64,000 nucleotides of DNA from Thermoanaerobaculia bacterium (lineage in GTDB: Bacteria > Acidobacteriota > Thermoanaerobaculia > Gp7-AA8): contig JADGNY010000013.1 in NCBI GenBank assembly GCA_017883235.1, positions 1-64,000 on the forward strand, read 5' to 3'. Positions 40,951 through 48,900 of this stretch are shown piece after piece. Below the pieces are notes generated by a model that ran no database searches, was not told the origin of the DNA, and saw only the letters and a list, made by a program, of their open reading frames with translations. Each line of letters starts with the position of its first letter. Positions within the stretch are counted from its first letter, which is position 1. The position numbers and the translations under genes were made by a program.

Positions 40951-42003
40951 TTACACCTCCACCTCGCCGTCGAACAATGGCCAGAACGATTTCGGTAACA
41001 CCTCGCGGGGACGCAGACCGCTGACGTCGGGCCGCGCCGAGGAGAGCGTCTCCCACAGCAGCACGTTCTGCCCGCGCTGAGCCACAGCCCGCAATCCGAC
41101 CAGCGCCTTGGCGCTGTACGTCACCTCGCCGCGCGCGCCGATGGCTTGCTGCACCAGGGGGAGCGCCTCGATGGCCTCCCTGGTTGGGTATCCATAGCCT
41201 TCCCCGAGAGCGCCACCGTACAAGACATAGTTGAGGTGCGGCATCGGCTGGCCAGCAAGCTCGGGCACGGCACGCGTCAGGAAACGCCAGGTTCGCCTGG
41301 CCACGACGTGGATGGTGAAGCGATTGGTCACCAGCGCCCGGCTGATGCGTACGCCGACCACGCGCGTCTTCCAACCCAGCAACGCACAGCCGATGGCGAG
41401 CGCGGCAAGGGTGCCGGAACTTCCAGCGGGAAGCACCATGACATCCGGGCGCGGAAGCTCCCCGTTCCGCACCTGCGCGTCGAGCTCGAACATCGCGTCG
41501 ATGTAACCGATGTTGGAAAGCGGGTCGGAGGCGCCCGGGGGGATGTAATACGGCCGTTTCGTCCTGAGCTGGACCGCGAGCGCGCGTACTGCCGTTCCGG
41601 CGTAGCCGTAGCCGCGGATCAGCGTCGCGCCGGCGCCGGCGTCGACGAGCAACGCCTCACGCATGAACGAGGTGTACGGCTGGTCGAACATCACGGCGGT
41701 CACCGGCAGGCCCGCTTCTCTGCCGAACAGCGCCGTAGCCATGACTTGCGTGCTGGCCAGGCCGCCCACCGTCACGATGTGCTCTGCCTTGCGCCGCAAC
41801 GCCTCGGCCAGCACGAATTCATAGCGCCGCACTTTGTTGCCGCCGTAGAGCGCGTTGGCGCGGTCGTCACGCTTGTGCCACACGCTGTCACACCCAAGCC
41901 AGTCGCCCAGATCGAGCCGCTCCACAGCCGTAGGCCGGTCTACCAGCGGACGAAAGGCCAGCGTCTCCTGGAGGATGGGATAGCGCTCGAAAAGAGGTAA
42001 CAC
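40951..42003 (-). CDS. PLP-dependent enzyme of the D-cysteine desulfhydrase / ACC deaminase family
   Basis: 350 aa. Fold-type II features: the PLP lysine K57 in ALYGGNKVRRYEF, preceded by VWHKRDDRAN; an active-site loop TVGGLASTQVMATALFGREA; a phosphate-binding glycine/serine loop LPAGSSGTLAALAIG; and a C-terminal TYSAKALVGL. Family enzymes cleave D-cysteine to pyruvate, ammonia and H2S, or open ACC. The specificity residues cannot be assigned by eye; D-cysteine desulfhydrase is the commoner annotation. Full length. The neighbours do not inform on its role. Confidence 0.87.
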   Translation of the reverse strand: MLPLFERYPILQETLAFRPLVDRPTAVERLDLGDWLGCDSVWHKRDDRANALYGGNKVRRYEFVLAEALRRKAEHIVTVGGLASTQVMATALFGREAGLPVTAVMFDQPYTSFMREALLVDAGAGATLIRGYGYAGTAVRALAVQLRTKRPYYIPPGASDPLSNIGYIDAMFELDAQVRNGELPRPDVMVLPAGSSGTLAALAIGCALLGWKTRVVGVRISRALVTNRFTIHVVARRTWRFLTRAVPELAGQPMPHLNYVLYGGALGEGYGYPTREAIEALPLVQQAIGARGEVTYSAKALVGLRAVAQRGQNVLLWETLSSARPDVSGLRPREVLPKSFWPLFDGEVEV

Positions 42004-42040
42004 GGAAGGTTGGCCTGACAGTGTGCCTCACTTTGAGGCC

Positions 42041-42113
42041 AAAGGATGAAGGCGGAAGGATGAAGGATGGATCAAAACGCGCTTCATCCTTCATCCTTCA
42101 GATTTCATCCTTT
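42041..42113. repeat. Inverted GGATGAAGG repeat
   Basis: AAAGGATGAAGGCGGAAGGA (continuing TGAAGGAT) at 42041-42068 and its near reverse complement at 42087-42113, with a short central loop. It sits exactly upstream of a decapitated methyltransferase and may be the lesion that removed its 5' part. Confidence 0.75.
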
Positions 42114-42133
42114 GATCGTTCGTTCAGACGGTC

Positions 42134-42439
42134 ATGGCCTCCTGGCGCGCCGACGGTGGCGAGCCCAATATCGGCCTGGACCTCCCTCGCTGGATGAACG
42201 AGCTCGGGCTGCGCGTGACGAGGCTCCGTCCGATCGTCGAAGTCATCACGCCGTCAAGCTTCATCTGGGAATGGCCGAAGGCGTTCGTGGAGGTCAATCT
42301 GGCCCGCCTGGTCGACCTCGGACGGCTGACTTCGGATCAGGCGAAGCAGGTGCGTGACGACTTCGCCAATCGATCCGCTGCTACACATACGATCCTGATC
42401 ACCCCGGCGGTGATGGAGATCGTGGCCGTCGCGGAATGA
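42134..42439 (+). pseudogene. C-terminal fragment of a SAM-dependent methyltransferase
   Basis: 101 codons that read like the last third of a class I methyltransferase: ASWRADGGEPNIGLDLPRWM, then NELGLRVTRLRPIVEVITPS, FIWEWPKAFVEVNLARLVDL, and ILITPAVMEIVAV. The SAM-binding Rossmann motifs that should precede are missing; upstream is the GGATGAAGG inverted repeat. It may still be translated from the ATG, but it cannot be a complete enzyme. Confidence 0.7.
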
Positions 42440-42502
42440 CAACCGCCAGCCCGAACCTCTCGTCGAGCCCTGCGCTCGGCGGGACGCACGTACGCACCGG
42501 GG

Positions 42503-42896
42503 TGTCACGTTGCGACACGGGAGTGTCACGTTGGGACACGGGGGTACCCCGCTGGGACACGGTGGGTACCCCACTGGGACACGGTGGGTACCCCACTGGG
42601 ACACGGTGCGTACCCCACTGGGGGACGGTGCGTACCCCACTGGGGGACGGTGCGTACCCCACTGGGGGAAGGTGCGTACCCCACTGGGGGACGGTGCGTA
42701 CCCCACTGGGGGACGGGGCGTACCCCACTGGGAGACGGTGGGTACCCCACTGGGGGACGGTGTGTACCCCACTGGGAGACGGTGTGTACCCCACTCGGGG
42801 ACGGTGTGTACCCCACTGGGGGACGGGGCGTACCCCACTGGGGGACGGTGCGTACCCCACTGGGACACGCTGGGTGTCCCACTGGGACACGGGGGG
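42503..42896. repeat. 22-bp tandem repeat array (minisatellite)
   Basis: The core GCGTACCCCACTGGG recurs at an exact 22-bp period: the T of each TACCCC (or variant) falls at 42545, 42567, 42589 and so on to 42875, sixteen units in perfect phase, with two or three degenerate units before and one after. Variation is confined to a few positions (GGTGGGTACC versus GGTGCGTACC or GGTGTGTACC; GGGACACGG versus GGGGGACGG). Each unit contains the near-palindrome CCCCACTGGGG. All six frames are open through the array because the unit has no stop word on either strand, so the apparent proteins here are artefacts. Confidence 0.95.
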
Positions 42897-42939
42897 GTCG
42901 CGTTGCGGCGCGGGGGGATCGCGGTCGAACAGTTTGAGC

Positions 42940-43005
42940 TCACGCGGAGACGCGGAGGAGACCACGGGGATTTCTTCCTCCGCGCACTCCGCGCCTCCGC
43001 GTGAT
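42940..43005. repeat. CACGCGGAGACGCGGAGG inverted repeat
   Basis: Left arm 42940-42958 and right arm 42977-43005 (CTCCGCGCACTCCGCGCC, then TCCGCGTGATC) are inverted copies of the family clustered around the GxxExxY gene. Confidence 0.8.
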
Positions 43006-43053
43006 CCACTCTGTTACTCTTGATTTGGACGTTGGGCTGGGAAGCGTCCCGTG

Positions 43054-43380
43054 ATGACGTTCAGAAGACTCACCTGCAACTGTCACGACGGCCGGTTGGT
43101 GGCTTGCAAGGTCGGCCCTCAACGGGAAGCCACCCTCGAGATCGACCTCGATCCCGTATGGAATCCAGACGGGCCTCCAGCCGTGAGCGTACGGTTCGGT
43201 GCGATCTCTAACTTCGAAGAGGTGCGGGAGTTCTTCGAACGGGTTCAGCAGTCCAGGCAACACGAGGCCTTGGATGAGGTAGTCGGCATCGTCTGCCGCG
43301 AGAAGGGCGAATGGATCGTCGACCTGGCTCGCGCAGGCGCGGTGACCATCGCCACTCCAAAGATGCCGCAAGAACAGTAA
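43054..43380 (+). CDS. Small hypothetical protein
   Basis: 108 aa from the ATG (a GTG one codon earlier is possible). No family recognised. Composition suggests a small alpha/beta fold: LTCNCHDGRLVACKVG, TLEIDLDPVWNP, VSVRFGAISNFEEVREFFER, VVGIVCREKGEWIVDLA, and VTIATPK. It is convergent with a Tdi1-like immunity gene. An effector- or immunity-associated role is possible but unsupported by motif. Confidence 0.6.
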   Translation: MTFRRLTCNCHDGRLVACKVGPQREATLEIDLDPVWNPDGPPAVSVRFGAISNFEEVREFFERVQQSRQHEALDEVVGIVCREKGEWIVDLARAGAVTIATPKMPQEQ

Positions 43381-43419
43381 TCTGGGCGGCGCACAGTCAG
43401 GGGCCGGCTGATACCCGTT

Positions 43420-43899
43420 TCAAATCTCCGAGTAGTTGAACTTGGTGATCTTTGTGCCTTCCGGCAGATCTCTTACCTGCTGGTGAATGTGACCGAGTGC
43501 GTGAAAATGAACTCTCCAATGAGTCGGACGCCAGTTCTCGACGGAGAATGGACCGCTCAGGATGGTCGGGATTACGGCGGAGTAGCACTCGCCCTGAGAC
43601 AGATACAGGCCTGACTCATGAAGTTGAGCGAGAAACGCGGGCATGAACCAGCGATCCAGCAACTCAGGCTCCTTCACCTTCATCTCCCACTCGGCCACCG
43701 AGACGGCGACCTCGGAGCACTTTCCATCGATGGTGTCGAGAAACAGGACCGCGCCATTGCTGGTCGTCAGGAACAGATCACCGAACGCAGTCAGCACGAG
43801 TGCTCGAACATCGTCGGAAACCAGCCAGCGCCACGACTCCAACGCGTCGATCACTGAAAACTCTCCGGCTACGGGTGCGAGCAGATCTTGGAATTCCAT
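43420..43899 (-). CDS. Tdi1/DUF1851-type immunity protein
   Basis: 159 aa. The C-terminal two thirds match the pattern of the Tdi1-type type VI secretion immunity domain: VLTAFGDLFLTTSNGAVLFL, then DTIDGKCSEVAVSVAEWE, a central acidic-aromatic block with WFMPAFLAQLHESGLYLSQG, and the end VHFHALGHIHQQVRDLPEGT. Such proteins neutralise secreted ADP-ribosyl- or NAD-targeting effectors. No matching effector or secretion gene is visible, so it is an orphan immunity gene. Cytoplasmic. Confidence 0.8.
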   Translation of the reverse strand: MEFQDLLAPVAGEFSVIDALESWRWLVSDDVRALVLTAFGDLFLTTSNGAVLFLDTIDGKCSEVAVSVAEWEMKVKEPELLDRWFMPAFLAQLHESGLYLSQGECYSAVIPTILSGPFSVENWRPTHWRVHFHALGHIHQQVRDLPEGTKITKFNYSEI

Positions 43900-44793
43900 C
43901 GTTCTCGGCCCCTAACTTGTATTGAGCCACGGCGTGCCTCAGGCGAAAACCAAGACCAGAGGCGCGAACATGTCGCCTTGACAGATAGGGGCCCGTTGGG
44001 CTCACGACAGAGCTCATCGTAACATGCACAGACTAAACGTCTTGGCTCATTCCGGTTCGGTCATGGCGCGCTTATCCGTCAGGGTCTGACGGCGAGACGT
44101 CTACGTCTGCCCTCGATCTCGGCGACGGAGCCCCCGGGGGACAACCCAGGCTTTACCCTCGGCGAAGCTGATAACCGCGGGAACGATGATCATGAGGATC
44201 GGCGTGCTGTCGCCGGCAGCGGCGCCCCCGCCGCCTGTGCCGCGGCAGCAGCGGCGTTAAGTTGATTTTCCAGACCCCAACTCCCTCCGCTGCGGCGTGT
44301 TAGCCAGCTCAGCGCGGTTTTGGTCCAGGTGGAGGCGTTGGCGGTGGAACATTCGGCCTCGCCGGCGGCGCCGGCGGTCTCGTCCCGGTCCTGGAGGCGT
44401 CAGACCAGGTTGTTGTTGATTTGGGTTCGTTTGGCATCGGCAACTCCGCTAAAAGGCGTCTCACTCGCGGGGACGACCCGCTTGTCTTGCGTTGGATCAT
44501 GAACCACGGCCATCGAGACCACCTCGCTACCCTGCAGGAATAGGTATTGATTGTAGGTTAAATCGTACGTCTTTGCGCCCTCGTTCCAAATGTACGGCTC
44601 CCTCAGAATGAGGTCACGGAAGTTCGGCTCCACAGAAACGTCTGGGGGGGGGCAGAGACTCGCGGGGGCCAGAGACTCGCGGGGGCAGGTCTAATAGTCG
44701 AAAGTGCCGTCACGAGCTTGTTGCAATGGCCACATCTGTCTTTCAGCACCTTTGACTTTAGACTTGGCCTTCCAGACCTCTTGAAACCGAAGG
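43900..44793. other. Gene-poor, decayed interval
   Basis: No gene I can support. 44400-44633 (minus, GTG start) is an open reading of 77 codons containing YDLTYNQYLFLQGSEVVSMA without ribosome-binding site or recognisable family, perhaps a fragment. 44647-44684 has two direct copies of CAGAGACTCGCGGGGG. 44686-44767 is a decayed REP-like inverted repeat. Confidence 0.55.
44686..44767. repeat. REP-like inverted repeat, decayed copy C
   Basis: CAGGTCTAATAGTCGAAAGT at the left and ACCTTTGACTTTAGACTTGG at the right are imperfect inverted arms of the family at 3156 and 6605. Several mismatches and a longer loop indicate an old copy. Confidence 0.65.
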
Positions 44794-45654
44794 TTATCTC
44801 AACCCGCCATGAGTGAAGCTCGGGTAACGGTCGCGCTGAATGTTATCTAGCATTTCGAGTGCCTTTCGTTCCCTGGCCGAGCTGGCAGCGGCGACCGTTG
44901 ACGAATCCGCGCGCAGCCCTTCTGTGGCATTTGCAATTCTCTGGCTCTGTTCCTGAATTTGGCGCACGGAGTCGTTCAGAGTTGCGCTCATTGAACGGAC
45001 CGAGGCTGAAAGATCATCGATTGACTGCGTTATTCGCCACGTCATTTCTTCCAAAGCTTGTGCAAGGTTCCGGAAACCAGCCACCAATATCTGATTAGTC
45101 TTGCGTTGCTCATAGATCACCGAGAATTGGAAGTTACGTTGTGCGCTGCGTACGATCCCGCTCATGCGTTTGGACGTCTCTGAAGCTATCTTCAGTTTCG
45201 GCCCGGAGCCCAGCGACACGGAGAACGCCGGCGTCTTGATCTCGTACTTTTTCGCGTTCTTCACGACATCAATGTACTGCAACGAATTACGCTCGATCTT
45301 CCGAACTCTTTCCTCGAAACCGCCGAGTGCGAAAGCTGCCTTCTCGACCGAATCCCAAAACGGTGCGAAGGCACCCTCAGCGAAATCCCTCTCGGCCTGA
45401 TCGAGGTGTTCCTCGGCCGATCGCAGTTGAGCAGGCATTTGTTCGAAAGCACTCAGCGATTCCTCATTGATGCTAAAGATCTGTCCGCGAAGTTGCTTCT
45501 GCTGGGCCGAGTACTGCTGCCGCTCCCTTGCTTCCATTAACTCCTTCGCGGCTTGTTCCACGGCTCTCTTCTTTTCCTTCTCAGAAAATTGAAACGCAAG
45601 GTAAATAACGACAGCGATACCCACCGCGAGTACGAGAGGGATTAGACATCCCAT
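44794..45654 (-). CDS. Membrane-anchored coiled-coil protein
   Basis: 286 aa. One N-terminal transmembrane helix (LIPLVLAVGIAVVIYLAF) is followed by a long charged helix (KKRAVEQAAKELMEARERQQ) and several further heptad-like stretches; the last third (ITQSIDDLSASVRSMSATLN) resembles a methyl-accepting or phage-tape-like coiled coil. No enzyme motif. Orientation is probably helix in the inner membrane, coiled coil in the cytoplasm. No family recognised. It stands alone. Confidence 0.75.
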   Translation of the reverse strand: MGCLIPLVLAVGIAVVIYLAFQFSEKEKKRAVEQAAKELMEARERQQYSAQQKQLRGQIFSINEESLSAFEQMPAQLRSAEEHLDQAERDFAEGAFAPFWDSVEKAAFALGGFEERVRKIERNSLQYIDVVKNAKKYEIKTPAFSVSLGSGPKLKIASETSKRMSGIVRSAQRNFQFSVIYEQRKTNQILVAGFRNLAQALEEMTWRITQSIDDLSASVRSMSATLNDSVRQIQEQSQRIANATEGLRADSSTVAAASSARERKALEMLDNIQRDRYPSFTHGGLR

Positions 45655-45901
45655 GCGCTAACCTGCCTTCCGCCGAAAAGACTGACCCAATTTTGAATCA
45701 GTATACTCCTGAAGTCTCGACATTAGGAGTGGTTGGCCGTCTCCTGCTGGTCTTGGCAGTAGAGGCCAAGCACAAACCGGTGGATCTGTCTGGACACGGC
45801 CGCAACAATGCTCTGACCGGGTTTTCCTTCCCCAACTTCGCGTCTTCGCGTCTTCGCGTGAAATCGGTCTCACGCGAAGCCGCGAAGAACGCGAAGGAGA
45901 A
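45655..45901. repeat. Gene-free interval with CGCGTCTTCGCG repeat pair
   Basis: 45836-45860 (CTTCGCGTCTTCGCGTC, then TTCGCGTGA) and 45870-45897 (CTCACGCGAAGCCGCGAAG, then AACGCGAAGG) are inverted copies of the family around 51.8-52.6 kb. Nothing else supported. Confidence 0.8.
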
Positions 45902-48900
45902 TCACTTCACATCGATCCTCACCTCATCACTATTCGCCCGAATCTCCGGTACGTACATCGCCTGACCCATCAGCGGGAGCGCGTGGAAGGAGCCGGGGAC
46001 TTCGGCGCGGAGGGTGTAGCGGATCTCCCAGACTCCTTGCGGCAGCCGAGAAGCGAACATGGCTACCTTGCGGTCGCGCAGTTCCTGGTAGAGCCATTCG
46101 GTGCGGCCGGTTGCGTCGACGCCTGAGTTCCGCTGGACCGAGGGGGGAGTAGTCTTCGATTCGACGAACTTCCGGATCACGGCGCCTGACTTGAGCTCGC
46201 GCGCGAACAAGCCCTCCCCGCTTCGGATCTCGACGGCTTCGAGGCCGGCGGGTTTCAGGTCCTCGAACATGAGGTACTCGTAGTCATTCTTTGTCTCGAC
46301 GGTAACCACCACTTCCACCCGCTCCCCGCTGGCGAGGGTCTCGCCGTCGTGTAAGGGAACACGGTCGTAGAGCTGGCCTTTGAGCAACGTCGGATGCCCG
46401 ACCAGGTGGTAGTAATCCCGGCGGACGAAGATCTCGTTTCCAGCGGCTTTGATCGGCTCTTCGAGGGAGAAGAAGCGGGCTTCGGCGGCAAAGTAGAGGG
46501 AGCCGGTGCCGGCTGTGCGGTGGATGCGGATCTCGTTGATGCCGTCGCGGACGGCGGAGGGCGGGATCGTCCAGCGGCTCGGGGCGCGGAGGATGGCCGA
46601 CGGAGTCACAGTCTGGGTAGCGATGGGAGCGCCGTTGGCGGAGATCTCGTAGCTCCCCTCGCCGGATAGCTCGCCGCTGGCGTGGAGGTACTCGTCCAGC
46701 GCCAGGATGGTGATGGCGGTGTCGCGGGTGTTGTTCCATTGGGCGCCGCGGCGGTTCTTGATCAGCCAGTTCGTCACCGGCTCGATGAGGGCGTTCTTCG
46801 GGTCGATCTCCGTCAGCGCCATCAGGGCGAACGACGTCGACTCCACCGGACCGTCGGACCAGCGCCACCAGGAGGCGTCCTGGCCCCAGTGGGCGGTGGC
46901 CATCGTCTCGGCGCTGCCGGCGGTGCGGCCGTTCGCGCCGTGGATGATGACGGAGGTATCGGGAGCGCGGTCGATGCGGACGCCGTTCTCGAGATTGCGT
47001 ACCAGCACCTCTGCCCGCTCGGCGTTTCCGAAGTCGTGGACGGCCAGTGCCAGGAGGGCGCGGCCGTAGGCGGTCAGCTTGTCGCGGTGCGTCCAGACGT
47101 TGTCGAGGGCCTTGGTCTCGAGTGCGTTCGGCGTTGCCGCGGCCTTAGGCGTGCGCCGCCACGCGGCCAGCGCGTGGAGCATCCAGGCCTGTTCTTCGTG
47201 ATTCCCCTCGTAGTTGACCAGCTTGACGTCGAGCCAGCCGGCGGCGCGGTCGACGGCCTGCGTATGAACGCTTAGGCCGCCGTCGCGGGCGACGGCGAAG
47301 CCCCAGATGACGTAGGCGGTCATGTAGGGGTCGCTATCGCCTTCCTTCCACCAGCCCCAGCCACCGTCCGCGTGTTGGAAGTCGTAGAGGCGCTTCATGC
47401 CGGCGGCGGTGATGCGATCGAGCTCGCCGAGGTCGTGCTTGCCGTGCGGGTGGGTAGCGTTGGCGGTGGAGGACTCGATGCCGCCGAACATGCGGCCGGC
47501 GACGTCGGCCGGATCGGCGCCGATGCCGCGCAGCGTGCGGGCCACGATCGCCGCCGGGAGGAAGCGGCTCATGGTCTGCTCGGTGCAGCCGTAGGGATAG
47601 TCGATCAGGTACGGCAGGGCATCGAGCATGGTCACGGCCAGGCTCGGCGTGACCTGGATGGTGACGTCCGTCGAGCCGGCGCGGCGCGCGGCGGGGAGGT
47701 CGAGCCTGATTGTTGCCTCGTCACCGCGCATGCGTCCTGACTTCGCGATGAGCTTGTCGATGCCGTGCTCGTAGATCGGGAAGCTCTTCTCCATGGCGTC
47801 GGCGTACTGCTCGCCGCGGCCGGTGACGTTCAGCTTCGCGGTGCCGGCGTGTGCAACCACGACGCGCCAGTCGACGCGGGTCTCCCCGTTCGCCGGCACG
47901 TCGACTGGTGTTTCTTTCGACGGTTCCTCGAGCTCCAGTCCGCCGGCGGTCAGCGACGGGCGGACGTGCATTACGGCATCGGTGTTGTTGTCGATGACGG
48001 CGGAGATGGTGACGCGGTCGCCGACGACGAAGAAGCGCGGCCCTTCCAGGCGGACGATGAGCGGCTTCTTCGTCCGGGTGGTCGACGTGGCCATGCCGAA
48101 CTGGTTCGTCGCCGTGGCCGCGCGGGCCGTGGCCCGCCAGGTGGTCAGCGAATCGGGATAGGTGATCTTGATCGTGGCCAGCCCGTTCGCATCCGTCTTC
48201 ACATCGGGCTGCCAGAAGATCGTGGAGCGGAAGTCGCTGCGCACCTGGACGGGCGCTTCGACAGCCGTTCCGCCGACGAGCGGTTTGGGAGATTGTGGCG
48301 GTGCCGGGGGTACCAACATCTCCTGAACAGGCATCGCGGCCGACTTCATGGCCATGGCCGTTACCGTGATTTGCTCCGCGACCGCGCCCCCGGCCACACC
48401 GCCTACAACACCCTGGGCCACTCCGTCTCGGAGGTCATCGAGCTCGTCCTTCTTTCGCTCCTCCGTTGTCTGCCCCAGCCTCCGCTCGTCAACGACCTTC
48501 CCATCCTCGATGACGAACTTCGCATACGGCCGTTGCTGCACGCTGGCCGAGGTCTCGATATTCGCGTAGCGTTTCGTCCCGAAGAAGAACTGCCGCGGAT
48601 CGCCGGCGAAGTCGCTCTGAATGGCGTAGACGGAGTCATCGACCAGTCCCAGCCCGACCTCGGCGGACACCGGCTTGCCCTCCGCGTCGCGCGTGGTGAC
48701 GGTGAGCGTCCCCTCCTCGCGCGGCTGGTATTGCTCGCGGTCGGACTTGACCGAGACGTCGACAGCGTTCTTCAGCGGCGGAACGATGATCTCCTTCTGA
48801 TCGACCGAGAGCTGCAGGTCGGCGACGCTGGCGGCGTTCAGGAAGACGTTCGGCACATGCTTCTCTTCGATCGGGATCTCGATCAGCTTCACCGTTCCCT

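Noticed and set aside
42503-42896. CRISPR array
   Set aside because: Units are contiguous with no spacers, and no cas gene is present.
42399-43023. Repeat proteins of about 120-250 aa in all six frames across 42.5-42.9 kb
   Set aside because: A 22-bp unit without stop words makes every frame open. No ribosome-binding site and no unique coding flanks.
44400-44633. 77-codon minus-strand open reading
   Set aside because: GTG start without ribosome-binding site, no recognised family, decayed surroundings. Kept only as a note in the interval entry.
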